Assembly: GCA_937991975.1 (NCBI GenBank)
Contig: CALKLC010000120.1
Span: 1 to 42,664, forward strand
Source: an uncultured Spirochaetales bacterium
Lineage (GTDB): Bacteria; Spirochaetota; Spirochaetia; DTKZ01
Reading direction: 5' to 3'
DNA length: 42,664 nt
This document shows positions 35,246 to 42,664 of this stretch, one piece after another (positions within the stretch are counted from its first letter, which is position 1; each line of letters opens with the position of its first letter). The position numbers were made by a program, and so were the translations under genes. The notes beneath the pieces are model-generated. The model ran no database searches and had not been told where the DNA came from. It was given only the letters and a program-made list of their open reading frames with translations.

Positions 35246-36103
35246 GTGAAGATTAAGCTGGATGGTCAACCTTTGAGCTATACCCTCGAAGGAGAGCAAA
35301 ACCTTTATCAAATTCTTACCAGTATTGCCCAATGGCTTAGCCCGCAAAAAGCGATAATAACTCAACTTTCATTGAATGGTACCCCGATTGACCACTGGGA
35401 TCGAAAGAAAATTGAAAACATCTCCCTTGAAGAAATCGACCAACTGGATATTACCACAACTACAGAGAGTGAGCAGGAATTGAATGAACTGGAAATACTC
35501 CTAGAGTATTTTCATCTACTAAAAGGTGCTCTGGAAAAAAGGCAGAACAATTCCTTACTGGAAATCCTTAAGGAGTATCCCCACGTCCAACCCACGCTCG
35601 AGTATTATCTTCACAATCTCTTTCTTGCCGAGGGAAGCGCGCGGTTTCCCATGGATGGGGCTTCTTCGAGTGAAGAAGAATGGACAAAAGCAGAACAGTT
35701 CGTGCAAGCAGTCATTCCCTTATTGGAAGCTCGTCTTTCCGAACTCCTCCATCCATACGAGGCATGCGAAGCTCTGATTCCTATCCTGGATCAAACGAAA
35801 CAAGAGATCGAACATACTTCCGTACTCCTGCAAACAGGGAGAGACCGGGAAGCTATTCGAAACGTTCTCGCATTCATAGAAATCGTATCAAAGGTCCTTC
35901 GGATTCTTGCTCGTCTGAAACCATCCGATCCTCAGGTGCAGGATGTACATAGAACCTTCTCAGAGCCCCTGAAGGAACTGAATGATGCGTTTCTCCATAG
36001 AGACTCTGTCCTCATCGGAGACCTACTAGAGTATGAGATTGCCCCTAAAGTAGAAGATCTACGCAGTTTACTATTGAAAACACTTACGGAACGATCGAAA
36101 TGA
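35246..36103 (+). CDS. Hypothetical protein encoded between fliD and a PilZ gene
   Basis: 285 aa, GTG start, acidic and helix-rich; no family recognised. Confidence 0.7.
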   Translation: MKIKLDGQPLSYTLEGEQNLYQILTSIAQWLSPQKAIITQLSLNGTPIDHWDRKKIENISLEEIDQLDITTTTESEQELNELEILLEYFHLLKGALEKRQNNSLLEILKEYPHVQPTLEYYLHNLFLAEGSARFPMDGASSSEEEWTKAEQFVQAVIPLLEARLSELLHPYEACEALIPILDQTKQEIEHTSVLLQTGRDREAIRNVLAFIEIVSKVLRILARLKPSDPQVQDVHRTFSEPLKELNDAFLHRDSVLIGDLLEYEIAPKVEDLRSLLLKTLTERSK

Positions 36104-37203
36104 TCCTTTTACAAACCCAATATCAGTTCTTTGCCAAACCGGATCCGACTCAGAGTCTTATCGCTATCATCATTCTGGGGATCCTGATGGGGACCTTCTT
36201 TCTTTGGGCGATCCTAACCTCCCGTACCAGTAACAAACCTGGCGCATTTAGCAAAAGAGCTTTTCGAAAACGTGCGAAGAAGCTGGGATTATCCAGGGCT
36301 CTGATTCATCAATTGGAGTACTATTTAAAGGCGACAAAACACTTAAGCCCTTTACGAGTGCTGGAAAATAGTAAAGCTCTCGATGGTTTCCTCCGCAAAT
36401 CTCTTGCGTGGATCGATGCACAGAACCTAACGGAAGAAGAGAAGGAGAAACGGAAATTTATCCTCTACCAGATTCGTCAGACCATTGAAGCAAATACCCG
36501 CGAAGAAAAGATTCTTTCCTCTACCTTGAGCTTACCCCTAAATACCGAGGTTACCATCAAAACTCCATCGGGAGAATCGTATCCCAGTTATATTACCTCC
36601 AACATGCAAAGCATGCTGGGACTGGAATGTCCGATCGCAGAAGAAAAAGGGAAAGGGTATCCCTGGAAAAAAGATGAAGAACTGGGGATCGTGATCGTCA
36701 GAGGTGGGACAGAAGTATATGCCTTCAAAACAAAAGTTCTCGGATACAAACGCGTTAGGGGGGTGTTATCGGTTTTTGTTGCACATGGCCGTAATCTGAA
36801 ACAGATACAGAAACGCAAATATCGACGGAAAGAAATTTCGAGACCTGCGATTTTCTATCCTGTAGAAGTCGTCCAGACCTCCAAGGGAAAGGAGATCGAA
36901 AAACAGGCGGTTGTAAACAGGAACCGCAGAGGACTCGGAACTCTGCAGGATATTTCGGCGGGAGGCTGTGCTATCCTTACCCGGGGGCCCCTCCCCCCAG
37001 GAAGTTTGATCCGCATAGAGTTCGAAACCGAACGGGGAAAACCGATTCTGGGGTACGGGAAGGTAAAAGGAGTAACGAAAATACCTCGAGGTGGAATTAT
37101 GCATGTCCAGTTTACCAATCTATCCCGGCAACATCTAACCAAGATTCTAGACTATATCTATGAATACACAACCTTGACAGCTAGGGCAGGAAAGTCGGCT
37201 TAA
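36100..37203 (+). CDS. Membrane-anchored PilZ domain (c-di-GMP effector) protein
   Basis: N-terminal TM (SLIAIIILGILMGTFFLWAIL); RKYRRKEISRPAIFYPVEV (RxxxR) and DISAGGCAILTRGPLPPGSLIRIEFE (DxSxxG). Confidence 0.85.
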   Translation: MILLQTQYQFFAKPDPTQSLIAIIILGILMGTFFLWAILTSRTSNKPGAFSKRAFRKRAKKLGLSRALIHQLEYYLKATKHLSPLRVLENSKALDGFLRKSLAWIDAQNLTEEEKEKRKFILYQIRQTIEANTREEKILSSTLSLPLNTEVTIKTPSGESYPSYITSNMQSMLGLECPIAEEKGKGYPWKKDEELGIVIVRGGTEVYAFKTKVLGYKRVRGVLSVFVAHGRNLKQIQKRKYRRKEISRPAIFYPVEVVQTSKGKEIEKQAVVNRNRRGLGTLQDISAGGCAILTRGPLPPGSLIRIEFETERGKPILGYGKVKGVTKIPRGGIMHVQFTNLSRQHLTKILDYIYEYTTLTARAGKSA

Positions 37204-37265
37204 CGTTTATGAGTTCTAAAAACACACGGCTTGACGTTTATCTCTTTTTCTCGTAAAAAAATTCC

Positions 37266-37526
37266 ATGAAAATAGTAGAGCTGAAAGAGCTGGAAAGAAA
37301 GAATGGAGAACTTCACTATAGAAAAATCTATACGGCAAAAGCGGTTCTTGAATTCCCCCAAGAAACGATCGAACGTCCCATCGAAATCGTGATCGAACAT
37401 ACAGCATTAGGACAGGTACATGCGAAGGTGACTCTGAAAGAACCCATCGGTTACCCATTACTCCCTGTTCTCAAAGATCTTTCTTCCTACGCTTCTGAAC
37501 TGTACAGAAAGGGGCAGCTACCCTGA
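37266..37526 (+). CDS. Hypothetical 86-aa protein
   Basis: ORF with ATG start; stop overlaps the tsaE CTG start. Confidence 0.6.
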   Translation: MKIVELKELERKNGELHYRKIYTAKAVLEFPQETIERPIEIVIEHTALGQVHAKVTLKEPIGYPLLPVLKDLSSYASELYRKGQLP

Positions 37527-37945
37527 TCCAGTATCTTTCATCATCTCCCGAAACAACCCGTGAAATCGGGAGGAACATTGCTTCTACTATCCAAGGCGGA
37601 TCTATCCTCCTTCTAGAAGGCAGTCTGGGGAGCGGGAAAACTACCTTTGCCCAAGGGGTAGCGGAAGGTTTGGGGATTATCGAACCCCTCAGGAGTCCCA
37701 CGTACTTATATGTGATCGAATACGAAGGTAGAATACCCCTGTACCATATAGATCTCTACAGGGTGGAAGAGGAGGAGTTCCTGGAAGAACTAGGGCTTCG
37801 AGAGCTGCTCTATGGAAGTGGAGTCTCTGTCGTAGAATGGTGGACAAAATTTTCTGCCTTTTTTCCCGAACAGGCGATCCGTGTGTCTTTTAGGATTCTC
37901 CCTGGAGGGGATCGATCCATTACCGTGGAAGGTTGGTATCCATGA
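37523..37945 (+). CDS. tsaE: tRNA threonylcarbamoyladenosine biosynthesis ATPase TsaE, apparent CTG start
   Basis: (L)IQYLSSSPETTREIGRNIASTIQGGSILLLEGSLGSGKTTFAQGVAEGLGIIEPLRSPTYLYVIEYEGRIPLYHIDLYRVEEEEFLEELGL; Walker A lies upstream of the ORF-track start 37670. Confidence 0.9.
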   Translation: MIQYLSSSPETTREIGRNIASTIQGGSILLLEGSLGSGKTTFAQGVAEGLGIIEPLRSPTYLYVIEYEGRIPLYHIDLYRVEEEEFLEELGLRELLYGSGVSVVEWWTKFSAFFPEQAIRVSFRILPGGDRSITVEGWYP

Positions 37946-38607
37946 ACCTACTGGCTATCGATACTTCCACTGAAATTCTTTCCATCTACGGTTCTGCTGG
38001 ATCGAAGACGATGGAGCTTACCCGGGACATCGATCTACGGCACTCTGAACAACTCATTCCTCTTACCGATTGGGTTCTTGGCCAACTATCCTTAAGACCA
38101 AAGGACCTCGAACTAATCGTGACAGCGGGCGGACCGGGCTCTTTTACGGGACTACGAATCGGGATGGCCTTTGCCAAAGGACTTTCAGGAGGGATTGGTT
38201 GCCCCTACGTCAGTGTTCCTACTCTGGATGCCTACGCTCACCGTTTCATCAAGGTGTGCGATTCGTTTATAGCTCCTGTTATCGATGCGAAAAAGAATAG
38301 ATTCTACACGGCTCTATGGAAAGGAATGCAACGGATCACTGAATACCTGGATATCACGTCCGAAGAATTTCTCCATTTGATACCAGAAGGGACCCCTTGC
38401 ATCCTTACCGGACCACACGCTCATGTAATGAAAACCCTCCTTCCCAATGACAGATACATTCTGGATCCCTCACATCGGTGTGGAGTAGCCCTTCTTTTGG
38501 CCAGACTCGGACTGGAAAAATACCAATCGGAAGGACCCGCGAGGGATGATGAAGGGCCCCTCTACATTCGAAAAAGCGATGCGGAAATAGCAAAGGATCT
38601 TCTATGA
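37942..38607 (+). CDS. tsaB: tRNA threonylcarbamoyladenosine biosynthesis protein TsaB
   Basis: MNLLAIDTSTEILSIYGSAGS...RHSEQLIPLTDWVL...AGGPGSFTGLRIGMAFAKGLSGG. Confidence 0.95.
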   Translation: MNLLAIDTSTEILSIYGSAGSKTMELTRDIDLRHSEQLIPLTDWVLGQLSLRPKDLELIVTAGGPGSFTGLRIGMAFAKGLSGGIGCPYVSVPTLDAYAHRFIKVCDSFIAPVIDAKKNRFYTALWKGMQRITEYLDITSEEFLHLIPEGTPCILTGPHAHVMKTLLPNDRYILDPSHRCGVALLLARLGLEKYQSEGPARDDEGPLYIRKSDAEIAKDLL

Positions 38608-39707
38608 CCGAAGAACATACAAACGACGTGGAAGGATTGATAGAACTGGAAGAAATCCTTCCAGAAGAAAATGAAGAATCCAGCACTGTAGACATGGCTC
38701 CGGGTGAAGAAAAGGTATTTTTGCTAGAGAACCCCTGCACACAGAGGTTGATCCATTCATTCACAACCCACAGGATGCCATGGGTTTTGCTGGACAAGAA
38801 GTTGAATCTTCTCTGGCGAAACGATGCCCATGCGACTGTATATCCAGAGTTCAAACCAGGGGACAACTTTATCGCCTATTTTTATAAATACCTGGGAGAA
38901 GAAGAAGTCGGCCACATCTATCGCTCCATCCTTTCGAAAGAGCAAGGGTATAGCTATCAAGGCAAACTGGAGTACAAGACAGTCGAACGGGCGAAGATCA
39001 TTGCGAATATCACCCTCTCTCCCCTCTTTTTCGATCCAGACGGGAAGGATACCCCTACGGGATTTGTCTGCCATTTCGATGATGTGACTTCCGATATCCA
39101 GAACATCCTTCAGCAAACCTTCAAGAGTCTGCTGGAAGCCTCTAAACTGAAGGATAACGATACAGGGAACCATATCGAACGGGTAAATGCGTACTCTGCC
39201 CTACTGGCTGAATTTTTCTTTCGAAAACGATCCTTTCCGCAGATCGACCAGGATTTCATCAACGATATCAGGTTCCTAGCAGCCATGCATGATGTGGGGA
39301 AGATCGGTACTCCGGATGATATCCTCAACAAAAAAGGCCCCCTGGAACCCTGGGAATGGGACATCATGAAGGAACATACGAAGAACGGAGCCTTCCTCCT
39401 CAGCACCTACCCAAACCCTATGGCTAAAGAGATCGCTCTTTCCCACCACGAAAAATGGGATGGGACCGGGTACCCCTATGGGCTTGCTGAAGAAATGATT
39501 CCCCTCTCTGCCCGTATCGTGGCTCTATCGGATGTGTACGATGCCCTTCGTTCCAAGCGAAGCTACAAGGACTCTATCCAACATGAAGGGGCACGCGCCA
39601 TTATTGAAAAGGGCATCGGTTCTCATTTCGATCCGCGAATTGGAAAGGCTTTCTTAGAACTAGACAAGGAATTCGACAATATTTATTCCAGATTGGCCGA
39701 CTCTTGA
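38604..39707 (+). CDS. HD-GYP domain protein (putative c-di-GMP phosphodiesterase) with N-terminal PAS-like region
   Basis: NHIERVNAYSALLAEFF; MHDVGKIGTPDDILNKKGPLEPWEWDIMKEHTKNGAFLL; SHHEKWDGTGYPYGLAEEMIPLSARIVALSDVYDALRSKRSYK. Confidence 0.95.
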   Translation: MTEEHTNDVEGLIELEEILPEENEESSTVDMAPGEEKVFLLENPCTQRLIHSFTTHRMPWVLLDKKLNLLWRNDAHATVYPEFKPGDNFIAYFYKYLGEEEVGHIYRSILSKEQGYSYQGKLEYKTVERAKIIANITLSPLFFDPDGKDTPTGFVCHFDDVTSDIQNILQQTFKSLLEASKLKDNDTGNHIERVNAYSALLAEFFFRKRSFPQIDQDFINDIRFLAAMHDVGKIGTPDDILNKKGPLEPWEWDIMKEHTKNGAFLLSTYPNPMAKEIALSHHEKWDGTGYPYGLAEEMIPLSARIVALSDVYDALRSKRSYKDSIQHEGARAIIEKGIGSHFDPRIGKAFLELDKEFDNIYSRLADS

Positions 39708-39740
39708 TCACACCTCATTGAGGATACTTTTTCTACTCAG

Positions 39741-39992
39741 CTATGTTTCATCCTTTTTTTTCTTCTGGTCCAATAATGGTTCAATGGAAGGCAAAGCTCC
39801 CGTACTCTGGAGGGCTTCGCGGTTCTCCCTCTGGATATTCTCATACACCTCTTTCCGATAGACCTTTACTTTCTTGGGGGCCTTGATTCCTAATTTGACC
39901 TGATCTCCTTTTATATCCACCACAGAGATTTCGATGGAATCCCCGATCATGATACTCTCATTGGCCCGTCTGGATAGAATCAACATACTCAA
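39741..39992 (-). CDS. csrA: Carbon storage regulator CsrA
   Basis: [58 protein letters not shown]. Confidence 0.98.
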   Translation of the reverse strand: MSMLILSRRANESIMIGDSIEISVVDIKGDQVKLGIKAPKKVKVYRKEVYENIQRENREALQSTGALPSIEPLLDQKKKKDET

Positions 39993-40429
39993 TCCTTCAA
40001 TGCCGCCAATTCATCCAGGATCACATGCTTTACCCTCCAGTTGGGATTAAGAGAGATGGATTGCCTGCCGATTTTCCTCTTCCGGTTGATCAAGACCGGC
40101 CCCTGAAGGTTGGCTGTCATCCGATTCTGGTTCTCTGGTATGGTTACAATAGAAAAAACTAGTAGATCATCCGGGTGGTCCAGCTGGAGGTCTTCTAAAT
40201 CTTCCTCGGCAACATCGGGTGTATAATCCGGACGAAAAAGGAGAGGGTTGATTAGGACAAAGGCAATTTCGGGCACATCGAGGGATTGTAACCAGTAGAA
40301 GGGCTGCTGGCTGGCATCCAGAAGAGCAAACATTTTGAATTGTTCGAAACCGATCAGCCCATGGGGGAATTGGATCACCTGCCTCTCGTCGATTTCCAGA
40401 GGGCCATAGGCTTTTGTAACAATCTTCAT
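39989..40429 (-). CDS. fliW: Flagellar assembly factor FliW
   Basis: [48 protein letters not shown]; 4-bp overlap with csrA. Confidence 0.97.
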   Translation of the reverse strand: MKIVTKAYGPLEIDERQVIQFPHGLIGFEQFKMFALLDASQQPFYWLQSLDVPEIAFVLINPLLFRPDYTPDVAEEDLEDLQLDHPDDLLVFSIVTIPENQNRMTANLQGPVLINRKRKIGRQSISLNPNWRVKHVILDELAALKD

Positions 40430-40430
40430 A

Positions 40431-41678
40431 TCACCTCAAGAAATCCAGAAGGGTAGGTTGCAGGATCCGGGCAGCGGTAGACAAAGCCGCCTTGTGGGTG
40501 TTTTCCATCAATTTCAGGTCGATTATTGCTGCAGTCATATCGAGATCCTTCGTTTTAGAATACATCTCTTTCATGTCAGGAATTTCGGTTTGTAACCGCG
40601 CATATGTATACTCGAGCCTTTTTCCCTGGGCACCGATATCTCCCAAAGTGGCAAGAAGACTGTGTAGAGCATTATCGATCCCCCGCAGCCCTCGTCCTCC
40701 CACTTCACTGTTGTTTCCTTTCAATAGATCATCACGCAGCTTGATCACCATATCGAAAACAGAGCCCCCAAATGTTCGGACAGTGGGATCCAGATTCGCG
40801 GGAGGAGGAGAAGATCCATCCCGCAAAAGCCCGAGTTCCTGTAATACCTTTCCATTGGGAGGATCCTGGAGCCAGATCTGATGGGGAGTGGTCGATTCCA
40901 GTACGAGGCTTCCTCGTACGGGGTCTAGTCTTGCTTTTACCGGTGCTTCCGAATCGTTGATCTTTGAAATGATGGCGTGGATCGAATCTCCCGCTTTCAG
41001 ATCTATTTCCACTCCATCGATGAAGATCTTGGCATCCTCCCTGAGAACATACTCGGAGGCCTCCTTAGCAGAATAGAGTTGCTGATTCTCTGCCCAGAAG
41101 ACCCTGTTTCCTGGATAGTTCAACCGGATGTAAGCTCCATCGGAAACTTCTGCCCGGTTCTCCGTGATAGTTCCGATGTATTCCACCTGAGTGACTACAC
41201 TTTCCCCCATACCCCCAACATGACCTAATACTGGCCGAAAAGGTAATGCACCAGTCTTGTCTCCTGAAAATAGGGTAGTGCCATCTCCATTACGAGCATT
41301 GGCTATTTCTACCAGCTGATTCAACAGCTGATTTACTTCCATCCCCATTGCTTTCAGGTCATCCTTTCCATAGGTTCCATGCGCTCCCTGGACGGAAATC
41401 TCTCTCACCCTCTGAAGAATCTCGACTGCTTCTCGCACTTTGTCCTCGGTGATCTTCAGGTTTCCTTGCGCATACTCCACATTCTTACTGAACTGCTCCA
41501 ACCGGTGGATCCCCGACTGGTACCTTACGGCATGGGCAGCAGCAGTGGGGTCATCCCGTAGGTTCAAAATCCTGGTCTGTCCTGCCATTTTATTCTGTAC
41601 CGAGTTCATCCGATATTCCCGCTCTCGCATATAAAACTGCATATCGGTATTGGGCATGTTGGTGCTGATTCGTTTCAT
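40431..41678 (-). CDS. flgL: Flagellar hook-associated protein 3 (FlgL)
   Basis: MKRISTNMPNTDMQFYMREREYRMNSVQNKMAGQTRILNLRDDPTAAAHAVRYQSGI; C-terminal DMTAAIIDLKLMENTHKAALSTAARILQPTLLDFL. Confidence 0.94.
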   Translation of the reverse strand: MKRISTNMPNTDMQFYMREREYRMNSVQNKMAGQTRILNLRDDPTAAAHAVRYQSGIHRLEQFSKNVEYAQGNLKITEDKVREAVEILQRVREISVQGAHGTYGKDDLKAMGMEVNQLLNQLVEIANARNGDGTTLFSGDKTGALPFRPVLGHVGGMGESVVTQVEYIGTITENRAEVSDGAYIRLNYPGNRVFWAENQQLYSAKEASEYVLREDAKIFIDGVEIDLKAGDSIHAIISKINDSEAPVKARLDPVRGSLVLESTTPHQIWLQDPPNGKVLQELGLLRDGSSPPPANLDPTVRTFGGSVFDMVIKLRDDLLKGNNSEVGGRGLRGIDNALHSLLATLGDIGAQGKRLEYTYARLQTEIPDMKEMYSKTKDLDMTAAIIDLKLMENTHKAALSTAARILQPTLLDFLR

Positions 41679-41685
41679 TCTTCCT

Positions 41686-42664
41686 CTATGCTCCTATTCT
41701 GTTGATGATGGTATCCAGCATCCGGGTAAACTCGGTGATGAATCTGGCTACCGCAGCATACCCGTGCTGGAACTTGATCATCTCCGCAATTTCTTCGTCG
41801 ATATTTACCCCGGATAGGGATTCCCGCATGTCTCGTAGATCTTTCATGATCTGCTGCTGGGTTCGGAGCATGATCTCCGCTTGCTCCCCCTTGAGCCCGA
41901 TCGATGCAGTCGCATCGGCAAAGTAGTCGTCGAAGGTAGTCTTCTTCCCGATCATTACAGGATGGTTGCGCAAGGAGGCGATGGCCAGAGCAGCTGCCCC
42001 ATCCCCTGGCTGACCGGGCCTACCAGCTGATCCAAAGGAGGCCACGATAGATGCAGGTTCCAGAACCAGTTGCCGGTTTACCTCGATCCATCCGCTAGGA
42101 TGGGATAGGGGCGCCACCGCATAGGAGAGACCTCCTCCCTGGAGGGAAAATACCGCATCTGCCCTTTCCCAGTCGAAAGATCCCTCAGGCCCCGACTGTC
42201 TCAAGATCCCTGTGTATCCTACAAGAAACTGTCCCGTATCTTCCAGATGACGGATTACAAAATCCGGGAACGCCACATCCGAGGAAGGAGTCCCTTTCAA
42301 AGAAAGTCTTCCCTCCCGATCCAGCCGGGCTGTGATCTCTGCTCCAGAGGTATTGATTCGCTGGATCACATCCCCCACTGTATCCGTTGCATAGTAGGGT
42401 ACACGTATGTTCCCTTTTGGGCCTGGTAGAATCATTTCCCCCGAAATTCCCAGGATATCCTGCGGATTCAGAGGATGGGAACCCGAAATCCGGAAAATGT
42501 AACTCGCATCGTACACCCCATCCCCGTTCCTATCGTAATTGCCTGCAAGATTATTGATGGAAGGATACTCGGTAAAAAAATCATTTCCTGTTTTCTGGTT
42601 CAATCCATAGCCGGCCCTGTGGATTTCGTTCACCAGATCGATGAAATTGAGGGTAAAGGTATCC
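41686..42664 (-). CDS. flgK: Flagellar hook-associated protein 1 (FlgK), C-terminal part (runs off window end)
   Basis: DLVNEIHRAGYGLNQKTG...LRDMRESLSGVNIDEEIAEMIKFQHGYAAVARFITEFTRMLDTIINRIGA; frame open to the window edge. Confidence 0.95.
   Translation of the reverse strand, partial: DTFTLNFIDLVNEIHRAGYGLNQKTGNDFFTEYPSINNLAGNYDRNGDGVYDASYIFRISGSHPLNPQDILGISGEMILPGPKGNIRVPYYATDTVGDVIQRINTSGAEITARLDREGRLSLKGTPSSDVAFPDFVIRHLEDTGQFLVGYTGILRQSGPEGSFDWERADAVFSLQGGGLSYAVAPLSHPSGWIEVNRQLVLEPASIVASFGSAGRPGQPGDGAAALAIASLRNHPVMIGKKTTFDDYFADATASIGLKGEQAEIMLRTQQQIMKDLRDMRESLSGVNIDEEIAEMIKFQHGYAAVARFITEFTRMLDTIINRIGA

Noticed and set aside
39708-39740. Terminator between convergent HD-GYP gene and csrA (CCTCATTGAGG...TTTTT)
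   Set aside because: Stem is only 4 bp with a gap before the T-run; too weak to call.
1-42664. CRISPR array, transposase, integrase, phage or toxin-antitoxin genes
   Set aside because: Looked for regularly spaced repeats and typical mobile-element or defence motifs; none seen. The region looks like stable chromosome.

Overview
The window reads as a spirochaete-type chromosome segment: paired FlaA sheath genes, two FlaB flagellins, FlaG/FliD, CsrA/FliW/FlgL/FlgK, PilZ and HD-GYP proteins. Contents, left to right: (1) partial gltX, a membrane protein, tRNA-Leu(UAA), a cNMP-binding-domain histidine kinase and a flaA-flaA pair behind a consensus sigma70 promoter. (2) A ~12.7 kb minus-strand operon (about 4.1-16.8 kb) with split transketolase, Zn-ADH, GntR/FCD regulator, N-extended transaldolase, LarA-family racemase, UxaE-like epimerase, two SDRs, a UroD-like protein, a TIM-barrel isomerase and a lipoprotein. 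This is a candidate for an undescribed sugar-acid pathway. (3) A threonine-synthase-like gene, YgeY-type M20 hydrolase, cobalamin adenosyltransferase and divergent YgeW. (4) hsp20 behind a sigma54-like promoter, fba, metX-metW, infC-rpmI-rplT-zapB-zapA and a PfkB kinase. (5) A flagellar/c-di-GMP block with flaB1, flaB2, flaG, fliD, two PilZ genes, tsaE-tsaB, HD-GYP, and convergent csrA-fliW-flgL-flgK. Most notable non-ORF signals: covarying GGA-loop hairpins (CsrA-like) before both flaB genes in a window that also encodes CsrA and FliW; zapA and tsaE genes missed by the ORF track because they lack ATG/GTG/TTG starts (apparent ATT and CTG); a sigma54-like hsp20 promoter; and a stem-loop at the predicted 5' end of the flaA mRNA. 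All product calls come from reading protein motifs by eye; no database search was run.
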